From: RGIG2945 sp045540355
Lineage (GTDB): Bacteria > Bacillota > Clostridia > Oscillospirales > Acutalibacteraceae
DNA length: 26,923 nt
Assembly (NCBI GenBank): GCA_045540355.1
Contig: JAZQHB010000092.1
Coordinates: 1 to 26,923, forward strand
Direction: 5' to 3'
In this document: piece after piece, positions 8,625 to 17,135 of the stretch
Numbering within the stretch: position 1 is the stretch's first letter
How the letters are laid out: each line of letters opens with the position of its first letter
Notes under the pieces: generated by a model
Told to the model about the DNA's origin: nothing
The model's database searches: none
What the model saw: the letters and a program-made list of their open reading frames with translations, nothing else
Program-made: the position numbers and the translations under genes

Positions 8625-8649
8625 ATAGCCGGCAGTTACTGTCGGCTAT
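8625..8649. other. Intergenic stem-loop between the ligase-like and GH106-like genes
   Basis: An 11-bp stem (8625-8635 with 8639-8649, one G-T pair) has a 3-nt loop. No T run follows it on the plus strand, so it is not a standard terminator in the direction of the flanking genes; the A run before it (8618-8623) would give a T run only for minus-strand transcripts. It may attenuate read-through or stabilise the upstream message. Confidence 0.5.
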
Positions 8650-8668
8650 CGTGATATGTGGGTGAATT

Positions 8669-11464
8669 ATGTTGAGTAATTACAAAAATTTAAATTATAA
8701 AACAAGTACCGAAGTCCGTTGGTGGATGGCTCAGGGAACACATACAGATGAAACTTTAAAAGAACAGATCCGGGCAATGCACGATGCGGGTTTCCGCGGT
8801 GTTGAGTTGTGTCAACTGCACGACCTTGATATTGATGATTCAATCTACGGATACGGTACTGCACAGTGGGATCACGATCTCAAGCTTATTATGAATATGG
8901 CATTGGATCTGGGTATGACTGTCAGCCTCACTTCGGGTGCAGGCTGGTCTACTGCAAATATACCGGGTCTTGACCCTGATTCAGAAGCGGCAAATCAATG
9001 TATTTTTATGATAGAAGAAGCTTTGGAAAAGGGTGCAAGCAGAAGCGGTAAATTGCCTACTCATGCACTACTCAGAGATAAAGCAACACTCATAGGTTGT
9101 TATGCGTATAAAGTCATATCTGAAAATGTGTTCGACGAATATAGTATAGTTGAACTTACCAATGAGATTGTAAACGGTGAATTATCTTTTACGGCACCGT
9201 TTGATTGTGTTATACGCTATTATTATCAACAGGGAACAGCTCACCGCTGTCCTCCTGCCGTTACAGATTCATATTGTGTAAATTATTTCAGTAACGCAGG
9301 TGTTGAAGCACTTAAAAAATATTGGCAGGAAAATGTATTTAATGATGAAGATTTAAATGAAAAAATTAAAAAAGGCGATATCCAGTTATTTATGGATTCG
9401 CTTGAATACAGTTCAGGCTTTGGTTATGCAATGTGGACTGCCGATTTCGACAAAAAATTCTTTGAAATCAAAGGCTATGATGTAAAACCATATATGTTTT
9501 TAGCTTATGGTATTCCTCATTGGGATATATGGAATTGGTGTAATAATACTGATTTGCTCGGTGTCTATACACTTGTTGATAAAGAGAAGTCAAAAAAGAT
9601 AATCAATGATATATTTGATGTGCAGACAAAGCTTTATATGAACGAGTTTATGTTGCCGTTTAAGGAATGGTTAAACTCTTACGGTGTTAAATTACGAGCA
9701 CAGATTTCTTACGGTAAAGAGCTCGAAATTTCACAACCTATACAGGTCGTTGATTATCCCGAGGCAGAAAACCGCAATCAACGCAATCAGGTTGATATGT
9801 ACCGTCTGTGGTCGGGCGGTGCAAAATTACAAAACAAGGTGCTCTCTTCTGAAACAGGCGGATTGAACGACAGTGCATATACATACACATTCCAATGCCA
9901 GTTACAGGAAGCATATTCTTTGTATGCGGCAGGATACAGCCGTATCGTATGGCATATCTGGTCGGCGGATTACGGACCCAAACCTACCTGGCCGGGATAT
10001 GAATGCGGTGCTAATGAATATTGTTCTTTTGCACATTTTTATAAGCACGGTACGCGAGAGCCGTCATACAGCGACTATCTGCAGTTCAATGCACATCTAA
10101 GTCGCGTGCAAAAGCTTCTGCGTGAAGGTAAGTCGGGCACGGATATAGGTATGCTTTATACCAAATACGGTCAGCACCTGGTTTACGGCACAAATGCAGA
10201 TTGGCTAAAAGAACACAGACCGATGTTCTTTCCGTCAACCGCACTTCAGGATAACGGCTACACCTATGATTATTTTGACCCGAGCTTTTTAACGGCAGAG
10301 GGTGTATATTTTGATAAAGAAAGCGGTACATTAGAGCTTGCAGGCTACAAAGCTATTGTTGTATGGCAGAATGTACTCTCAATTTCGGGAGCAAAAGCGT
10401 TACTTGACTTCGCAAAGCAAGGTCTTAAAGTTGTTGTTCTTGATGAAGCGGCATTATCATCACCCTATGCAAATGAAAATGCGGAAGAACTTGCAAAGCT
10501 TATGGCTGAGCTTAAGTCTTTACATAATGTAAAAACAGTATCAGAGGCTGATGATGTATTAACTGCAATAAAAGAGCTCGGAATTACGCCGTACGCAGGT
10601 TTTGCAGAGCCTAACCGCCAGCTTCTCACACAAGTCCGTCGCAAGGGTGATTGCAGATATCTTTATGTGTATAACTACTGTGACGAATCTCAGCATGACG
10701 ATAACGAGGTGCCGCATGGTAAGCTTTGCACAACAGAGATAATTATGGACGGCAGATTTACTCCGTACAAAATAGATGCATGGACGGGAGATAAGAAAGA
10801 ATTACCGACCTATCGCATAGAAAACAACAAAACGATAATTCCTATAACTCTTGAATACGGAGATGTTTCAATCTATGAATTTGTAAATACAGATGCAAGC
10901 GACGGTACAGTAGAGAATTATAAGATTATAAACGGCACACCGTATGAGATTACAGATTGGTCGCTCACAGTAGAATCGTGGTCACCGGGTGAAGCAGTTT
11001 CCCGTACTGAAACATTTGACGGCGTTACAACCACGGAGTATAAGATAACAACGCAGAAAGAAAATAAGACTGTTACATTAAAAGCTCTTAAAACATGGGA
11101 TGAAATTGATGAAATCGGCAGAGATGTTTCGGGCAAGGGTTATTATGTTTCAAAATTCAATTGGGACGGAAAGTACAACGGTGCATACATCGACTTCGGA
11201 AAAGTGGTTCAATCTTTCAAGGTTAAAATTAACGGTGAATATACCGACGATGTTAATATGAATGTACCGAAAGTTGATATAAGTTCACTTGTTAAAACAG
11301 GGGAAAACACAATTGAAGTTGAGTACAGCTCAACCCTCACTAATATTCAGTTATCCCGTGGTATTATAAAAGACGGAGTTGTTCCAAACGGATTTTTAGG
11401 ATATGACACAACTTATATGAGTTACGGATTGCCAAAAGCAACGATAAATCCTTATAACATTTAA
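8669..11464 (+). CDS. GH106-like glycoside hydrolase (alpha-L-rhamnosidase family), cytoplasmic
   Basis: The protein has 931 residues and no signal peptide or membrane segment. The N-terminal segment VRWWMAQG (about 16-23) followed by a helix ending AGFRGVELCQ, then MALDLGMTVSLTSGAGWSTA, fits the barrel of GH106-type enzymes. Further barrel-like blocks are DSLEYSSGFGYAMWTADF, SSETGGLNDSAYTYTF and SRIVWHIWSADYG, the SSETGG Glu being a candidate catalytic residue. A class I glutamine-amidotransferase-like segment (YKAIVVWQNVLSISGAKALL) and a C-terminal jelly roll (WDGKYNGAYIDFG, VKINGEYTDDV, KTGENTIEVEYSS) complete it. Characterised GH106 enzymes remove alpha-L-rhamnose from pectic or other glycans; the substrate here is not proven. 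Without a signal peptide it would act on imported oligosaccharides. The start has only a weak GGTGA site. A bidirectional terminator follows. Confidence 0.7.
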   Translation: MLSNYKNLNYKTSTEVRWWMAQGTHTDETLKEQIRAMHDAGFRGVELCQLHDLDIDDSIYGYGTAQWDHDLKLIMNMALDLGMTVSLTSGAGWSTANIPGLDPDSEAANQCIFMIEEALEKGASRSGKLPTHALLRDKATLIGCYAYKVISENVFDEYSIVELTNEIVNGELSFTAPFDCVIRYYYQQGTAHRCPPAVTDSYCVNYFSNAGVEALKKYWQENVFNDEDLNEKIKKGDIQLFMDSLEYSSGFGYAMWTADFDKKFFEIKGYDVKPYMFLAYGIPHWDIWNWCNNTDLLGVYTLVDKEKSKKIINDIFDVQTKLYMNEFMLPFKEWLNSYGVKLRAQISYGKELEISQPIQVVDYPEAENRNQRNQVDMYRLWSGGAKLQNKVLSSETGGLNDSAYTYTFQCQLQEAYSLYAAGYSRIVWHIWSADYGPKPTWPGYECGANEYCSFAHFYKHGTREPSYSDYLQFNAHLSRVQKLLREGKSGTDIGMLYTKYGQHLVYGTNADWLKEHRPMFFPSTALQDNGYTYDYFDPSFLTAEGVYFDKESGTLELAGYKAIVVWQNVLSISGAKALLDFAKQGLKVVVLDEAALSSPYANENAEELAKLMAELKSLHNVKTVSEADDVLTAIKELGITPYAGFAEPNRQLLTQVRRKGDCRYLYVYNYCDESQHDDNEVPHGKLCTTEIIMDGRFTPYKIDAWTGDKKELPTYRIENNKTIIPITLEYGDVSIYEFVNTDASDGTVENYKIINGTPYEITDWSLTVESWSPGEAVSRTETFDGVTTTEYKITTQKENKTVTLKALKTWDEIDEIGRDVSGKGYYVSKFNWDGKYNGAYIDFGKVVQSFKVKINGEYTDDVNMNVPKVDISSLVKTGENTIEVEYSSTLTNIQLSRGIIKDGVVPNGFLGYDTTYMSYGLPKATINPYNI

Positions 11465-11465
11465 T

Positions 11466-11498
11466 AAAAAAGAACGAGGCGACAGCCTCGTTCTTTTT
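11466..11498. terminator. Bidirectional terminator between convergent genes
   Basis: A 14-bp perfect stem (11467-11480 with 11485-11498), loop GACA, is flanked by an A run on the left and a T run on the right. It lies between the stops of the convergent GH106-like gene (11464) and GH13 gene (11501), and can serve both. Confidence 0.9.
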
Positions 11499-11500
11499 GC

Positions 11501-13159
11501 TTACCAAAGATATACTCTTGTTTCGTAGGGCTTGAGTGTAAAGGAGTTGTTGGTGACTTTTGCATCATCATAGTTCTGAAGCACAAGCTCACCTGATGCC
11601 AAATCAAAGCCTTTAGGTGCTTTGAATTTAACTTCCTTTTCAGTGAAAGAAGCGACAACAAGAAGTTTTTTGCCCTCATAATTTCTTTCGTAGACGAAAA
11701 TCTTGTTACTGAATTTGTTATGTTCCTTGTAATCGCCGTAGATGACAACGGGATTTTCTTTTCTGAACTTCAGAAGCTTTCTGTAAAAGTTGAGGATAGA
11801 ATCGGGGTCTTTGTCTGCCTCTTCAACATTGATTTCAGTATAGTTGGGGTTTACATTAAACCAAGGTGTACCTGTTGTGAAACCGCCGTTTTCTTCATTA
11901 GTCCATTGAACGGGAGTTCTTGAATTCTCGCGGGTTGCACGGTTGGTAATCTTTAAAATCTTTTCATCGGAAAGACCTAAACCTTTGAACATTCTGTAAT
12001 TGTTAAAGGTGAGAACATCCTTGAATTGCTCAAAGCTGTCAAGTGTGATGTTTGTCATACCGATTTCCTGACCCTGATAAATAAAGGGAGTGCCGCTTTG
12101 CAAAATATACATAGCTGCAAGCATTTTACCGCTTTCAACTCTGTATTTCAAACTACCGTAGCGGTTGATAATTCTCGGATGATCGTGGTTTTCTATGTAA
12201 AGTGCATTCCAAGCGGTTTTATAAAGCTTTTTCTGCCAGTTGGAATATACTTTCTTCAATTTACGAAGATTAAAGGGCATGTGTACCCAATCGGTGAAAA
12301 GACAGTCTGCTTCCATGTGCTGGAAGTGGAACATCATATTGAGAGTCTGATTTTCGCCCTCTGTGATAAATTTCTTTGCCTTTTTAGGAGTCATCATGGG
12401 AGCCTCACCGACAACGAAGCAATCGTATTTATCGAGAACATCTCTTCTTAACTCCATAAGATATTCGTGAAGATGCGGTCCGTTTGAATAATGCTCCATA
12501 CCGCAGGCTGCAGGAATCGGGAAACCGTTGGGGAGACCCTTTGCTTTTGAAATATATGTGATAACATCTTCTCTGAATCCGTCAACGCCTAAATCAAGCC
12601 AGAAGCGGAGAATGCTTTTTACTTCTTCTCGTACTTTCGGGTTATCCCAATTAAGGTCAGGCTGTCCCTCAGAGAAAATATGAAGATAATACTCGTCTAA
12701 ATCCTCATTATATTTCCAAGCTTTACCCTCAAAGAGAGAAATCCAGTTGTTGGGTCTTTTTTTACCTTTGCCTTTTTTCCAGAAATAGTAATCATGGTAG
12801 GGGTTATCGTGACCCTTTTTACTTTCCTTAAACCATTCACACTCGTCGGAAGTATGGTTTACAACCAAGTCCATTATGATTTTTAAATCTCTCTTGTGTG
12901 CTTCTTCAACAAGTGTTTTAAACTGCTCAAGAGTACCGTATTCGGGAGAGATATTTTTGTAATCGGCAATGTCATAGCCGTAGTCAGCGTTGGGTGAGGG
13001 GTAAAGCGGCGAAAACCAGATAGCATCAACATTTAAGCTTTTAATATAATCAAGCTTTTCGATAACACCGCCCAAGTCGCCGATACCGTCACCGTTTGAG
13101 TCCTTAAAACTTCTTGGCCATATCTGATAAACTGAAATTTCTTTATACCAATCTTTCAT
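11501..13159 (-). CDS. GH13 alpha-glucosidase, oligo-1,6-glucosidase type (MalL-like)
   Basis: The protein has 552 residues, the usual length of the GH13 oligo-1,6-glucosidase group, and no signal peptide, so it acts in the cytoplasm. Visible motifs: the calcium-loop region DSNGDGIGDL (20-29), DLVVNH (97-102), GFREDVI with nucleophile Asp198, FVVGEAP with acid/base Glu252, and ENHDHPR with Asp326. The residue after the nucleophile is Val (199), which in this group goes with cleavage of alpha-1,6 links (isomaltose, panose) rather than alpha-1,4. The C-terminal beta domain ends NSFTLKPYETRVYLW. The start has GGAG upstream, 15 nt after the rfbB stop, so the two genes are very likely co-transcribed. 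Trehalose-6-phosphate hydrolase is a less likely alternative. Family assignment is secure; exact substrate is inferred. Confidence 0.88.
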   Translation of the reverse strand: MKDWYKEISVYQIWPRSFKDSNGDGIGDLGGVIEKLDYIKSLNVDAIWFSPLYPSPNADYGYDIADYKNISPEYGTLEQFKTLVEEAHKRDLKIIMDLVVNHTSDECEWFKESKKGHDNPYHDYYFWKKGKGKKRPNNWISLFEGKAWKYNEDLDEYYLHIFSEGQPDLNWDNPKVREEVKSILRFWLDLGVDGFREDVITYISKAKGLPNGFPIPAACGMEHYSNGPHLHEYLMELRRDVLDKYDCFVVGEAPMMTPKKAKKFITEGENQTLNMMFHFQHMEADCLFTDWVHMPFNLRKLKKVYSNWQKKLYKTAWNALYIENHDHPRIINRYGSLKYRVESGKMLAAMYILQSGTPFIYQGQEIGMTNITLDSFEQFKDVLTFNNYRMFKGLGLSDEKILKITNRATRENSRTPVQWTNEENGGFTTGTPWFNVNPNYTEINVEEADKDPDSILNFYRKLLKFRKENPVVIYGDYKEHNKFSNKIFVYERNYEGKKLLVVASFTEKEVKFKAPKGFDLASGELVLQNYDDAKVTNNSFTLKPYETRVYLW

Positions 13160-13174
13160 AATTCACACTCCATA

Positions 13175-14197
13175 TTATTTATTACCATACATCTTTTCAT
13201 AATATTCCTGATATGATCCGTCCATAACATTCTGCCACCAATCGCGGTTTTCAAGATACCAGTCGATAGTTTTCTGAATACCTGTATCAAAATCAGTCTC
13301 GGGATACCAACCAAGCTCCGTTCTGATTTTTGTCGGGTCAATGGCATATCTTCTGTCGTGTCCGGGTCTGTCGGTTACATATTTTATAAGGCTTTCGTCT
13401 TTGTTTAATGCTTTGATGATTGTCTTTACAACCTCGATGTTCTGTCTTTCATTGTGACCGCCGATGTTATAAACTTCACCGATTGTACCTTCATTTACTA
13501 TCATATCAATTGCTTTGCAATGGTCTTCAACATAAAGCCAATCACGGACATTTATACCCTCACCGTAAACGGGGAGAGCTTTGTTGTGCAAAGCATTGAC
13601 TATCATCAGAGGAATCAGCTTTTCGGGGAAATGATAGGGACCGTAGTTATTGGAGCAACGCGAAATTGTTACAGGAGTTTTGTAAGTTCTGTAATAAGCC
13701 AATACCAATAAATCCGCTGAAGCCTTACTTGCAGAATAGGGAGAGGAGGTATGAATAGGAGTTTCCTCAGTAAAGAATAAGTCGGGTCTGTCAAGCGGCA
13801 AATCGCCGTAGACTTCATCTGTTGATACCTGATGATACCTTGCAACGCCGTATTTGTTTGTTGCATCCAAAAGCACCTGAGTACCGAGGATATTTGTTTT
13901 CAGGAAAACTTCGGGTTCAACTATTGAACGGTCAACATGTGACTCCGCCGCAAAGTTGATAACTGCATCAAACTTTTCTTCTTCAAAAAGCTTGAAAACC
14001 GTTTCTCTGTCTGTGATATCAGCTTTGACGAATTTGAAATTGGGATTATCCATAACACCCTTGAGTGTTTCAAGATTTCCCGCGTAGGTCAGCTTGTCAA
14101 TACAGACCACCTGGCGGTCTGTATACTTGTTAAGAATATAGTAAACGAAGTTTGCACCGATAAAACCGGCACCGCCTGTTACAAGTAATTTTTTCAT
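13175..14197 (-). CDS. rfbB: dTDP-glucose 4,6-dehydratase
   Basis: The protein has 340 residues, the normal family length, starting at 14197 behind AAAGGAG. It is an extended short-chain dehydrogenase/reductase: NAD-binding GGAGFIG (8-14), acceptor-loop CIDKLTYAGN, the FAAESHVDRS segment, STDEVYG (125-131) with the catalytic Asp127-Glu128 pair, and Tyr154/Lys158 in YSASK. SRCSNNYGPYHFPEKLIPL and GINVRDWLYVEDH are further signatures of RfbB/RmlB. It converts dTDP-glucose to dTDP-4-keto-6-deoxyglucose, the second step towards dTDP-L-rhamnose and other deoxysugars for surface glycans. The other rml genes are not in the window. A consensus promoter lies directly upstream, and the GH13 gene follows 15 nt after the stop. 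Confidence 0.92.
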   Translation of the reverse strand: MKKLLVTGGAGFIGANFVYYILNKYTDRQVVCIDKLTYAGNLETLKGVMDNPNFKFVKADITDRETVFKLFEEEKFDAVINFAAESHVDRSIVEPEVFLKTNILGTQVLLDATNKYGVARYHQVSTDEVYGDLPLDRPDLFFTEETPIHTSSPYSASKASADLLVLAYYRTYKTPVTISRCSNNYGPYHFPEKLIPLMIVNALHNKALPVYGEGINVRDWLYVEDHCKAIDMIVNEGTIGEVYNIGGHNERQNIEVVKTIIKALNKDESLIKYVTDRPGHDRRYAIDPTKIRTELGWYPETDFDTGIQKTIDWYLENRDWWQNVMDGSYQEYYEKMYGNK

Positions 14198-14236
14198 TGT
14201 TTTTTCTCCTTTAAAAAGCAGATGTACACACAAAAC

Positions 14237-14266
14237 ATTATAACTGCAAAAAGTTATTTTTGTCAA
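14237..14266 (-). promoter_or_regulatory. Consensus sigma-A-type promoter for rfbB and the GH13 gene
   Basis: On the minus strand a perfect TTGACA (14266-14261) is separated by 18 nt from a perfect TATAAT (14242-14237). Transcription should start near 14230, giving a leader of about 33 nt before the rfbB ATG. It lies immediately after the stop of the metallo-hydrolase gene, so rfbB need not depend on upstream read-through. No operator or terminator hairpin is visible. Confidence 0.8.
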
Positions 14267-14270
14267 TCAA

Positions 14271-15041
14271 TTATATTTCCTCTGTCATACCGTCATAACA
14301 GATTTTAATGTCAAAATCGTATTCCTTGATTTTTTCTTCACATTCCTCGCGGTTTCTGAATACATCTCGTCCGTGGTGGTTGAAACGAAGTGTTTTTATA
14401 TTATGTTTTTTAGCGTAATCACAGACATCCTTGCACCAATGATGACCTGTTTCCATAATAAAATAATCGCAACCGCCATCGATAAATTTGTTAAGGTCTT
14501 CGGGTGTTTTCTGATCACCTGAATATACTATTCTTTTGCCTTCAGCCTCAATCAGAAAACCGAAAGCGTGCCAGCCGAAAAGACCGCTTTCACCAAGATG
14601 TCTTGAATGAAGTGCACTGATTTTTACTTTGTCATCGTTATATATAAGTCCCTCTCTGATTTTATGACCTTTTGTCCTTAAAGCGGGAGTTTTTTCTTTT
14701 CTGTAAGCAAAAGCAACTTTTCTGATGTATCTGAAAAGTTTCAAATCGGGAACATAGACGTGTAGGGTGTCGAAAGGATAGGGCTCTTTCTTTGAAACTA
14801 CGAGCTTTCTGATTGTCCATAATAAATTAGCAAGTCCGCCTGTGTGATCTGTGTGCATGTGGGATATAAATATTGCCTTGACTTTTAATAAATCTATACC
14901 GTTAGTATGTGCAAAATACGAGCAGTTTTCACCCGCGTCAAACCAATAATATCTGCCACCGATTTCAAAGGTAAGTGCACAATGGTGCATACCCTCTTTC
15001 GGTTTAGTACCCGAACAGGTACCTATAAAATGAACCTTCAC
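14271..15041 (-). CDS. Metallo-beta-lactamase-fold hydrolase (RNase Z-like)
   Basis: The protein has 256 residues and starts with GTG at 15041 behind AGGGGTG. The zinc motif HMHTDHTGG gives His61, His63, Asp65 and His66; further ligands are likely His in LHSRHLG, Asp in VYSGDQ and His in RFNHHGRD. The N-terminus MKVHFIGTCSGTKP and the buried-Asp strand YYWFDAGENCSY are typical of the RNase Z/ElaC-like branch. No exosite for tRNA was identified, so a role as a general hydrolase is as likely as tRNA processing. It starts 11 nt after the upstream YkgJ-like gene; its binding site overlaps that gene's end, so the two are probably translated from one message. Fold is secure, function is not. Confidence 0.82.
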   Translation of the reverse strand: MKVHFIGTCSGTKPKEGMHHCALTFEIGGRYYWFDAGENCSYFAHTNGIDLLKVKAIFISHMHTDHTGGLANLLWTIRKLVVSKKEPYPFDTLHVYVPDLKLFRYIRKVAFAYRKEKTPALRTKGHKIREGLIYNDDKVKISALHSRHLGESGLFGWHAFGFLIEAEGKRIVYSGDQKTPEDLNKFIDGGCDYFIMETGHHWCKDVCDYAKKHNIKTLRFNHHGRDVFRNREECEEKIKEYDFDIKICYDGMTEEI

Positions 15042-15052
15042 AAAAACACCCC

Positions 15053-15538
15053 TTAATCCTTAATGATTACATCATGGTAAAAATCAATTTCGCCTGTTCT
15101 CAAGTGAAGAAAATTCAGACATTCTTCATCTTTTGCAAGAATCTTACCAACCTTTTTGACTGCTTTTAAAAAGTCGGGATTGAAGTTCATTTTATCAAAA
15201 TGCTCAATCATAGGGCATATAAGCCTTCCTCTGTAATCAAGCTCAACATAAACCTTGCCCTTATCGTCAACGGTGGGGAAGAACGGGAAAATTCTGCAGG
15301 AAAGAGGTCTTTTGCTTCTGTCACAAGTACCGTCGCAGATTGCCAATCTTTCGCCTGCAAGTGTTTCTTTTATTTCAAGAGTGCTTTCTTCGTGAGGAAA
15401 TAAAAGCATACCCGTTTCATCATCACCTTTGCAACAAGCACCCTCGCACAATTGACCGCAGTCAATTCTAAGCGGAGTCAAATCGCCGATGATTTTGAAG
15501 ATTTTATCATACATCTTATTGTAATCAGTTTTTCTCAT
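15053..15538 (-). CDS. YkgJ-family cysteine-cluster protein
   Basis: The protein has 161 residues and starts at 15538 behind AGGGG. Cysteines at 27, 31, 35, 36, 68, 72 and 81, with the motif RPLSCRIFPFFP, mark the YkgJ-like (UPF0153) family, thought to bind zinc or an iron-sulfur cluster; a biochemical role is not established. It has no signal peptide. It sits 15 nt after the lipoprotein gene and 11 nt before the metallo-hydrolase gene, in one apparent operon. Confidence 0.82.
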   Translation of the reverse strand: MRKTDYNKMYDKIFKIIGDLTPLRIDCGQLCEGACCKGDDETGMLLFPHEESTLEIKETLAGERLAICDGTCDRSKRPLSCRIFPFFPTVDDKGKVYVELDYRGRLICPMIEHFDKMNFNPDFLKAVKKVGKILAKDEECLNFLHLRTGEIDFYHDVIIKD

Positions 15539-15553
15539 AATAACCCCTAAAAA

Positions 15554-16078
15554 TTATTCACCAAGCACGGTTCTGAAATTACGCAAAGCTTTATCGAGCG
15601 AGTTCTTCGCTGAAGAAGCGTCGTTGTAACCACCGGGATTGGTGGAAGCATCAGCCTTTAATACAGAATCTTTGTATTTGTTGTACGAAGTCATAACTGC
15701 CTCAACATTTGAAGAAGCAGGACACTTCTTAGCAAGCTCGTATAATTCGTTGATGCTTTCATCAGCTGCGTTAATCGTAGCAATGTCTGTGTTATGTTGT
15801 TTTATTGCATCGTCAATCGCCTTGTTGACATCGCTGACCGTTGCACCGTCTTTGCTTTCCTCTGCTTTCCACGCAGAACATACCGCCCTGAAAATCGGGT
15901 CAAGCAAAGTTTTGTTTTCAATTATTTTATCAAAAAATAGCTGTGCATTTTCATTTGTAGCAAATGTTTCGGAATCAGACGGACCGTTGTTGTTCTCAAC
16001 CTCTGAAGAAGCACTGCCGCAAGCAGAAATTGAAAATGTAATAACAAATATCAGTAACAGAGCTAACAATTTTTTCAT
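15554..16078 (-). CDS. Small secreted lipoprotein, function unknown
   Basis: The protein has 174 residues. The start at 16078 is preferred because the GAGGTGG site lies 5 nt before it; a GTG three codons upstream would overlap that site. Residues 1-20 form a lipoprotein signal peptide with lipobox ISAC (Cys20). A short Asn/Ser/Glu-rich linker leads into a predominantly helical mature part containing two more Cys (in RAVCSAW and AKKCPAS), which could form a disulfide. I recognise no family. It is first in an apparent operon with the YkgJ-like and metallo-hydrolase genes. Confidence 0.75.
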   Translation of the reverse strand: MKKLLALLLIFVITFSISACGSASSEVENNNGPSDSETFATNENAQLFFDKIIENKTLLDPIFRAVCSAWKAEESKDGATVSDVNKAIDDAIKQHNTDIATINAADESINELYELAKKCPASSNVEAVMTSYNKYKDSVLKADASTNPGGYNDASSAKNSLDKALRNFRTVLGE

Positions 16079-16098
16079 AAAAACCACCTCAACTGATG

Positions 16099-16127
16099 AT
16101 TATACCACTATAACCAAAAAAGAGCAA
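16099..16127 (-). promoter_or_regulatory. Promoter of the lipoprotein operon, overlapping the upstream terminator
   Basis: On the minus strand a perfect TATAAT (16104-16099) is 17 nt from TTGCTC (16127-16122), which keeps the TTG of the -35 consensus. The -35 lies inside the 3' arm of the terminator at 16115-16143, so terminator and promoter share bases. Confidence 0.5.
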
Positions 16128-16143
16128 GGTGAAACCTCGCTCT
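16115..16143 (-). terminator. Rho-independent terminator after the histidine phosphatase gene
   Basis: On the minus strand a 10-bp stem (16143-16134 with 16130-16121, one G-T pair) with a 3-nt loop runs straight into a T run (16120-16116). It is 17 nt past the stop of the histidine phosphatase gene. Confidence 0.85.
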
Positions 16144-16159
16144 GAATGAATTTATTTGA

Positions 16160-16828
16160 TTATAATTCAAATTCGTAATCGGGCATAAGAGAACGCAGAT
16201 GAGAAACATCGTTGTGGAAAGAAACTCGCTCTACACCGTCGCTTGTGTATTTGAGCTTTGTGACTGAAGTGTTAAACAAAGTCATACGGAAAGCAGAGTG
16301 CTCATAAGGAACACTGACTGAAGTCTGTATAACGCTGTTGCCGAAACAAGCGTGGCTGAACACAAGAATTTTTTTACCGAATCCGAATCTCTTGCGGAAG
16401 TATTCAACAACTGCTTTAGCACGAATCATGTTTTTCTCTTTTGTATCGTGTTCAAAAATGCCGTTTTCACCAAATACACTATCAGGACATTTGATGACAT
16501 TGTCATAATATTGTTTAAGCTCGTCAACGGGAAGACCGGTGTAACCGTAAGTAGAGGCGTTTTCAATAAGCTCAGGCATAATTTCAATAGCAGGGTGCCC
16601 CTCAAGCCTATTTGCAACTGCTGCAGCTGTTTTTACACAACGGATTAACGGACTCGAAAAAATTGCGTCAAATGACTTTCCTGCAAAGCGTTCGCCAAGT
16701 AAAAGTATTTGTTTTTCTCCGAGTTCGGTAAGATCTCGGTCGCAAACATCTCTGTTACCGTGTGAACCTCCGTTGATATCTGCGTGACGGATATAAAAAA
16801 TTTCGAACTTTCGGATTTCTTCTGGCAT
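16160..16828 (-). CDS. Histidine phosphatase family protein (phosphoglycerate-mutase-like)
   Basis: The protein has 222 residues from ATG 16828. A GTG at 16837 is an alternative start, but an AAGG lies only 2 nt before it and 11 nt before the ATG; both sites are weak. The catalytic motif is FYIRHAD with Arg14 and His15 after a beta strand. FSSPLIRCVKTA supplies the phosphate-binding Arg, ELIENASTYGYTG the acid/base region, and LVFSHACFGN the second His. The family removes phosphate from sugars, nucleotides or proteins; the substrate is not visible. It has no signal peptide and appears to be transcribed alone, with its own promoter and terminator. Confidence 0.83.
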   Translation of the reverse strand: MPEEIRKFEIFYIRHADINGGSHGNRDVCDRDLTELGEKQILLLGERFAGKSFDAIFSSPLIRCVKTAAAVANRLEGHPAIEIMPELIENASTYGYTGLPVDELKQYYDNVIKCPDSVFGENGIFEHDTKEKNMIRAKAVVEYFRKRFGFGKKILVFSHACFGNSVIQTSVSVPYEHSAFRMTLFNTSVTKLKYTSDGVERVSFHNDVSHLRSLMPDYEFEL

Positions 16829-16858
16829 AGTTATCACAACCTTAAATTTTGTATATCA

Positions 16859-16887
16859 ATTCTAATATATTTTATAGCGAAAATCAA
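16859..16887 (-). promoter_or_regulatory. Promoter of the histidine phosphatase gene
   Basis: On the minus strand TTGATT (16887-16882) and TAGAAT (16864-16859) are 17 nt apart, about 30 nt before the ATG at 16828. Confidence 0.5.
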
Positions 16888-16970
16888 GTGCACAAAAATC
16901 ACAGCGAACAGATTAACCGTTAACAGGTTTTGGTAAGCAACGGTAGCACAATATTATCAAAGGACATATT

Positions 16971-17135
16971 ATGCCTTTGGGGGTGAAAATATTGAGTAGA
17001 TGGAATTTTTATAATAATAACAGACAGAACAACAGTGATATCGAGCAAAGTAATTGTGACTGTTGTAATCGAAAAACATCTTGTCATTACGCAGATTGGA
17101 TAAAATTTTTAAGGGAATTTAAATTTTACGGTTAA
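16971..17135 (+). CDS. Small cysteine-containing protein, 54 residues, function unknown
   Basis: ATG at 16971 follows AAAGGA (16959-16964) at 6 nt and opens a frame of 54 codons ending at TAA 17133-17135. A second usable start is TTG at 16992 behind GGGGGTG. Features: an Asn-rich stretch (FYNNNRQNN), a cluster CDCC and a further Cys and His in TSCHY, then an aromatic/basic end (DWIKFLREFKFYG). The four Cys plus His could bind a metal. I recognise no family. It points away from the histidine phosphatase gene, and I see no clear promoter, so it might not be expressed. Confidence 0.45.
   Translation: MPLGVKILSRWNFYNNNRQNNSDIEQSNCDCCNRKTSCHYADWIKFLREFKFYG

Noticed and set aside
8625..8649. Terminator between the ligase-like and GH106-like genes
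   Set aside because: The stem is strong but no T run follows in the direction of the genes, so it is listed only as a stem-loop.
12026..12451. 141-codon plus-strand frame inside the GH13 gene
   Set aside because: It is antisense to a gene with all catalytic motifs intact and has no start signals.
15639..16145. 168-codon plus-strand frame opposite the lipoprotein gene
   Set aside because: The minus-strand gene has a lipobox, ribosome binding site and promoter; the plus frame has none and ends in the terminator.
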